Source of the DNA: a virus
Direction: 5' to 3' (one strand)
IMG/VR virus record: IMGVR_UViG_3300036768_000459
Coordinates: 1-41,634 of that record
Length of the DNA stretch: 41,634 nt
Position 1 is the first letter of the stretch; each line of letters opens with the position of its first letter. Shown here piece by piece: positions 39,973 to 41,634 of the stretch. The notes beneath the pieces were generated by a model. That model was not told the origin of the DNA and searched no databases. It was given only the letters and a program-made list of their open reading frames with translations. The position numbers and the translations under genes were made by a program.

Positions 39973-40518
39973 GTGGACGGCCTGAACGAACGTCAGAAAC
40001 TTTTCTGCGAAGAGTACCTCGTTGACCTGAACGCAACACAGGCAGCGATAAGGGCCGGATATTCAGCAAAGACAGCGAATAAGATAGGGCCGAAATTATT
40101 GGTAAATGTTGGTATTCAAACCTACATTTCTGAGTTAAGGGCCAAGCGATCCGAGAAGACCGAAGTCACTGCAATCAGGGTTATCGAAGAATTGGCTTTA
40201 ATTGCCTTTTCAAACGTCGATGACTACCGACTCGATGCAAACGGCCATTTGGTAATGAAAGACGGGACAAGGCCGGAAAGAATGCGAGCAATCGCATCGA
40301 AACGGCACAAGGTCAAACGCATGGGTGACGACGACCCCGGCGAGTTGGTGGAATGTGACATCAAGTTATGGGATAAGAACAAAGCCCTGGACACTCTCTG
40401 TAAATACTTAGGCTTGTTGAAAGCCGAATTGCCCCCGATTGAATCACTTTTATCACGGTTGCCAAATGACGTGGCTCAAAAACTTCGCCCGCTCCTTACA
40501 GCAAATCTATCCGGCTGA
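39973..40518 (+). CDS. terS: Terminase small subunit
   Basis: A 181-aa protein with the Terminase_2 N-terminus N-E-R-Q-K-L-F-C-E-E-Y-L-V-D-L-N-A-T-Q-A-A-I-R-A-G-Y (residues ~4-30), a helix-turn-helix that binds the packaging site, a central oligomerisation region and a C-terminal part that contacts the large subunit. Starts at GTG 39973 with AAAGGAG 9 bases upstream. It overlaps terL by 53 bases. The packaging site may lie in or near this gene. Confidence 0.92.
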   Translation: MDGLNERQKLFCEEYLVDLNATQAAIRAGYSAKTANKIGPKLLVNVGIQTYISELRAKRSEKTEVTAIRVIEELALIAFSNVDDYRLDANGHLVMKDGTRPERMRAIASKRHKVKRMGDDDPGELVECDIKLWDKNKALDTLCKYLGLLKAELPPIESLLSRLPNDVAQKLRPLLTANLSG

Positions 40519-41634
40519 GGACATCCGCCGAGCGTTGGCAGATGACCCTTATGCCAAATACTATAACGACCCCGTAGGATTCGCTACCGACGTTCTCAAG
40601 GTCTATCTAACCCCTCTGCAAGCCAAAGTAGCTGAACTCTTGTTAGTGCCCCCTTATCGGGTTCTTGTGCCAAGTGCCAACGAGCAGGGTAAAACCTTCC
40701 TCGGTGCGGTCATTGCCATTTGGTGGCATCTCACCCGTAAGCCTTCAATTATCCTCACCACTGCCCCAACACGGGCACAAGTACGCGACCTTCTTTGGAA
40801 GGAAATACGCCGGTTATCCTCTGGCCTGCCCATGAAGTTCGCTGGGCCAACCTCGTTACGGGTTGAACGCTCTGCAGATGACTTTATGAAGGGTTACACC
40901 AGCCGAGATGCGACGAGCTTTCAAGGGCATCACGGGCCGAGCTTGTTATTCCTCTTTGACGAATCAACCAAGATTAGAGGGGAGTTTTTCGAGGCTACGG
41001 AAGGGATGTTTAGTCCCCCCGGTCACGCTTGGTTGGTGTTTTTGAATCCGACCGATACGACCGCCGAGGTTTACCGACAATACAAATTAGCAGGCCGGTA
41101 TAAGTCTTGGCATGTTGTGCGCATGTCTGCCTTACAACACCCGAACGTAAACGCTGAACTTGCAGGACAACCGCCGGTAGTCCAGCACGCCATGCGTATC
41201 GACAAACTGGAACGACTCATTTACCAATGGTGTCAACTCCTGCGAGATGATGAAACCCCAAAAGCAACGGATATTCACTGGCCACCCGCACACGCTGTAG
41301 AGTATTGCAAGAAGACCAACCAGAAGCCCCGATGGTTCCGACCGGGGCCGATTGCCGAAGCCCGATTGTTTGCGTTGTTTCCTTCGCAAGCCGTGAACTC
41401 GGTTTGGTCTGATGGTGATTGGCAGGCAGCAATCCGCGAGAACCTGCCCCCAATCCCATTACGGCCAGAGTGGGAGGTTGAATTCGGTTGCGACGTTGCC
41501 CGTTTCGGGTCGGACTGGACGGCGTTTCATGTTCGTTGCGGTGACGTATCACTACACCACGAAGAATATAACGGTCAAGATACTGCCGTCACTTCGATGA
41601 GGTTGATTGAGCTTGCTAAGAAGTGGGCCACATG
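40466..41634 (+). CDS. terL: Terminase large subunit, N-terminal part (continues at base 1)
   Basis: Starts at ATG 40466 inside terS. The first 60 residues carry D-P-V-G-F-A-T-D-V-L with T-P-L-Q-A-K-V, the usual lead into the ATPase. The Walker A is P-S-A-N-E-Q-G-K-T (69-77), a degenerate form with GKT kept; Walker B is L-L-F-L-F-D-E-S-T-K (161-170, with Asp165 and Glu166). L-N-P-T follows as the coupling motif. The frame then runs out of the window into the part at 1-593. It pumps DNA into the prohead and cuts it. The full protein is 544 aa. Confidence 0.93.
   Translation, partial: MTWLKNFARSLQQIYPAEDIRRALADDPYAKYYNDPVGFATDVLKVYLTPLQAKVAELLLVPPYRVLVPSANEQGKTFLGAVIAIWWHLTRKPSIILTTAPTRAQVRDLLWKEIRRLSSGLPMKFAGPTSLRVERSADDFMKGYTSRDATSFQGHHGPSLLFLFDESTKIRGEFFEATEGMFSPPGHAWLVFLNPTDTTAEVYRQYKLAGRYKSWHVVRMSALQHPNVNAELAGQPPVVQHAMRIDKLERLIYQWCQLLRDDETPKATDIHWPPAHAVEYCKKTNQKPRWFRPGPIAEARLFALFPSQAVNSVWSDGDWQAAIRENLPPIPLRPEWEVEFGCDVARFGSDWTAFHVRCGDVSLHHEEYNGQDTAVTSMRLIELAKKWAT
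41508..41634. repeat. Terminal direct overlap, right copy
   Basis: Identical to 1-127; see the left copy. In a non-redundant circular map the genome would end at 41507. Confidence 0.93.

Overview
The window is most likely one complete circular phage genome, cut open inside the large terminase gene. The first 127 bases recur exactly as the last 127 (1-127 = 41508-41634), so the unique length is 41,507 bp. The large terminase reads in frame across the junction (40466 to 41507, then 1 to 593; 544 aa). The structural genes (terminases, capsid protease-scaffold, decoration protein, major capsid protein, tape measure, tail assembly chaperones with a frameshift, portal, baseplate-like and fibre proteins) indicate a tailed phage, probably a short-tailed siphovirus. 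The host is probably a planctomycete of the Gemmata type. The phage subtilase begins with an L-x-P-L-D-D-R-x-T-P-S segment like the LExLEDRxxPS N-termini of many Gemmataceae secreted proteins, and the portal ends in a winged-helix domain of a kind common in that phylum. The host is an inference.

Layout. 40.0 kb over the origin to 0.6 kb: packaging genes. 0.7-1.7 kb: DNA methyltransferase and KTSC protein. 1.7-2.9 kb: a minus-strand repetitive protein. 3.0-9.5 kb: head and tail genes from the capsid protease to a short tape measure. 9.5-19.6 kb: a RusA resolvase behind a long inverted repeat, a baseplate-like protein, the frameshifting chaperone pair, a 1446-aa portal fusion, a hub-like protein and a tail fibre. 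19.7-23.5 kb: secreted and membrane proteins, including a papain-like protease, a lipoprotein and a subtilase, which are the best lysis or envelope-attack candidates because no ordinary endolysin or holin is visible. 23.5-28.6 kb: small accessory genes, a PAPS-reductase-like protein, a strong promoter with a built-in operator palindrome, a hammerhead ribozyme, a broken regulator gene and a small HTH protein. 28.7-31.9 kb: a visibly more GC-rich three-gene cassette of MoxR-like AAA+ ATPase, VWA protein and a DHH-containing protein. 32.3-40.0 kb: early and replication genes (excisionase-like HTH, annealing-type recombination protein, UvrD-like helicase, tRNA-like genes, ssDNA-binding protein, RecA-fold ATPase, sigma factor and small zinc proteins).

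How the parts may work together. The early block supplies recombination-dependent replication (annealing protein, helicase, ssDNA-binding protein, AAA ATPase, RusA). The phage sigma factor sits at the end of that block, just before the terminases, so it is well placed to switch on the late genes. The methyltransferase, PAPS-reductase-like protein and possibly the AAA+/VWA/DHH cassette look like cargo for DNA modification or conflict with the host or other phages.

Most notable are the AAA+/VWA/DHH cassette, the type I hammerhead ribozyme at 27058-27107, the portal fused to a kinase-like domain bounded by duplicated linkers, the A-AAA-AAG frameshift site, two tRNA-like genes with abnormal anticodon arms, and a methyltransferase scar upstream of the subtilase. 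All names rest on motifs read by eye; no database search was possible.
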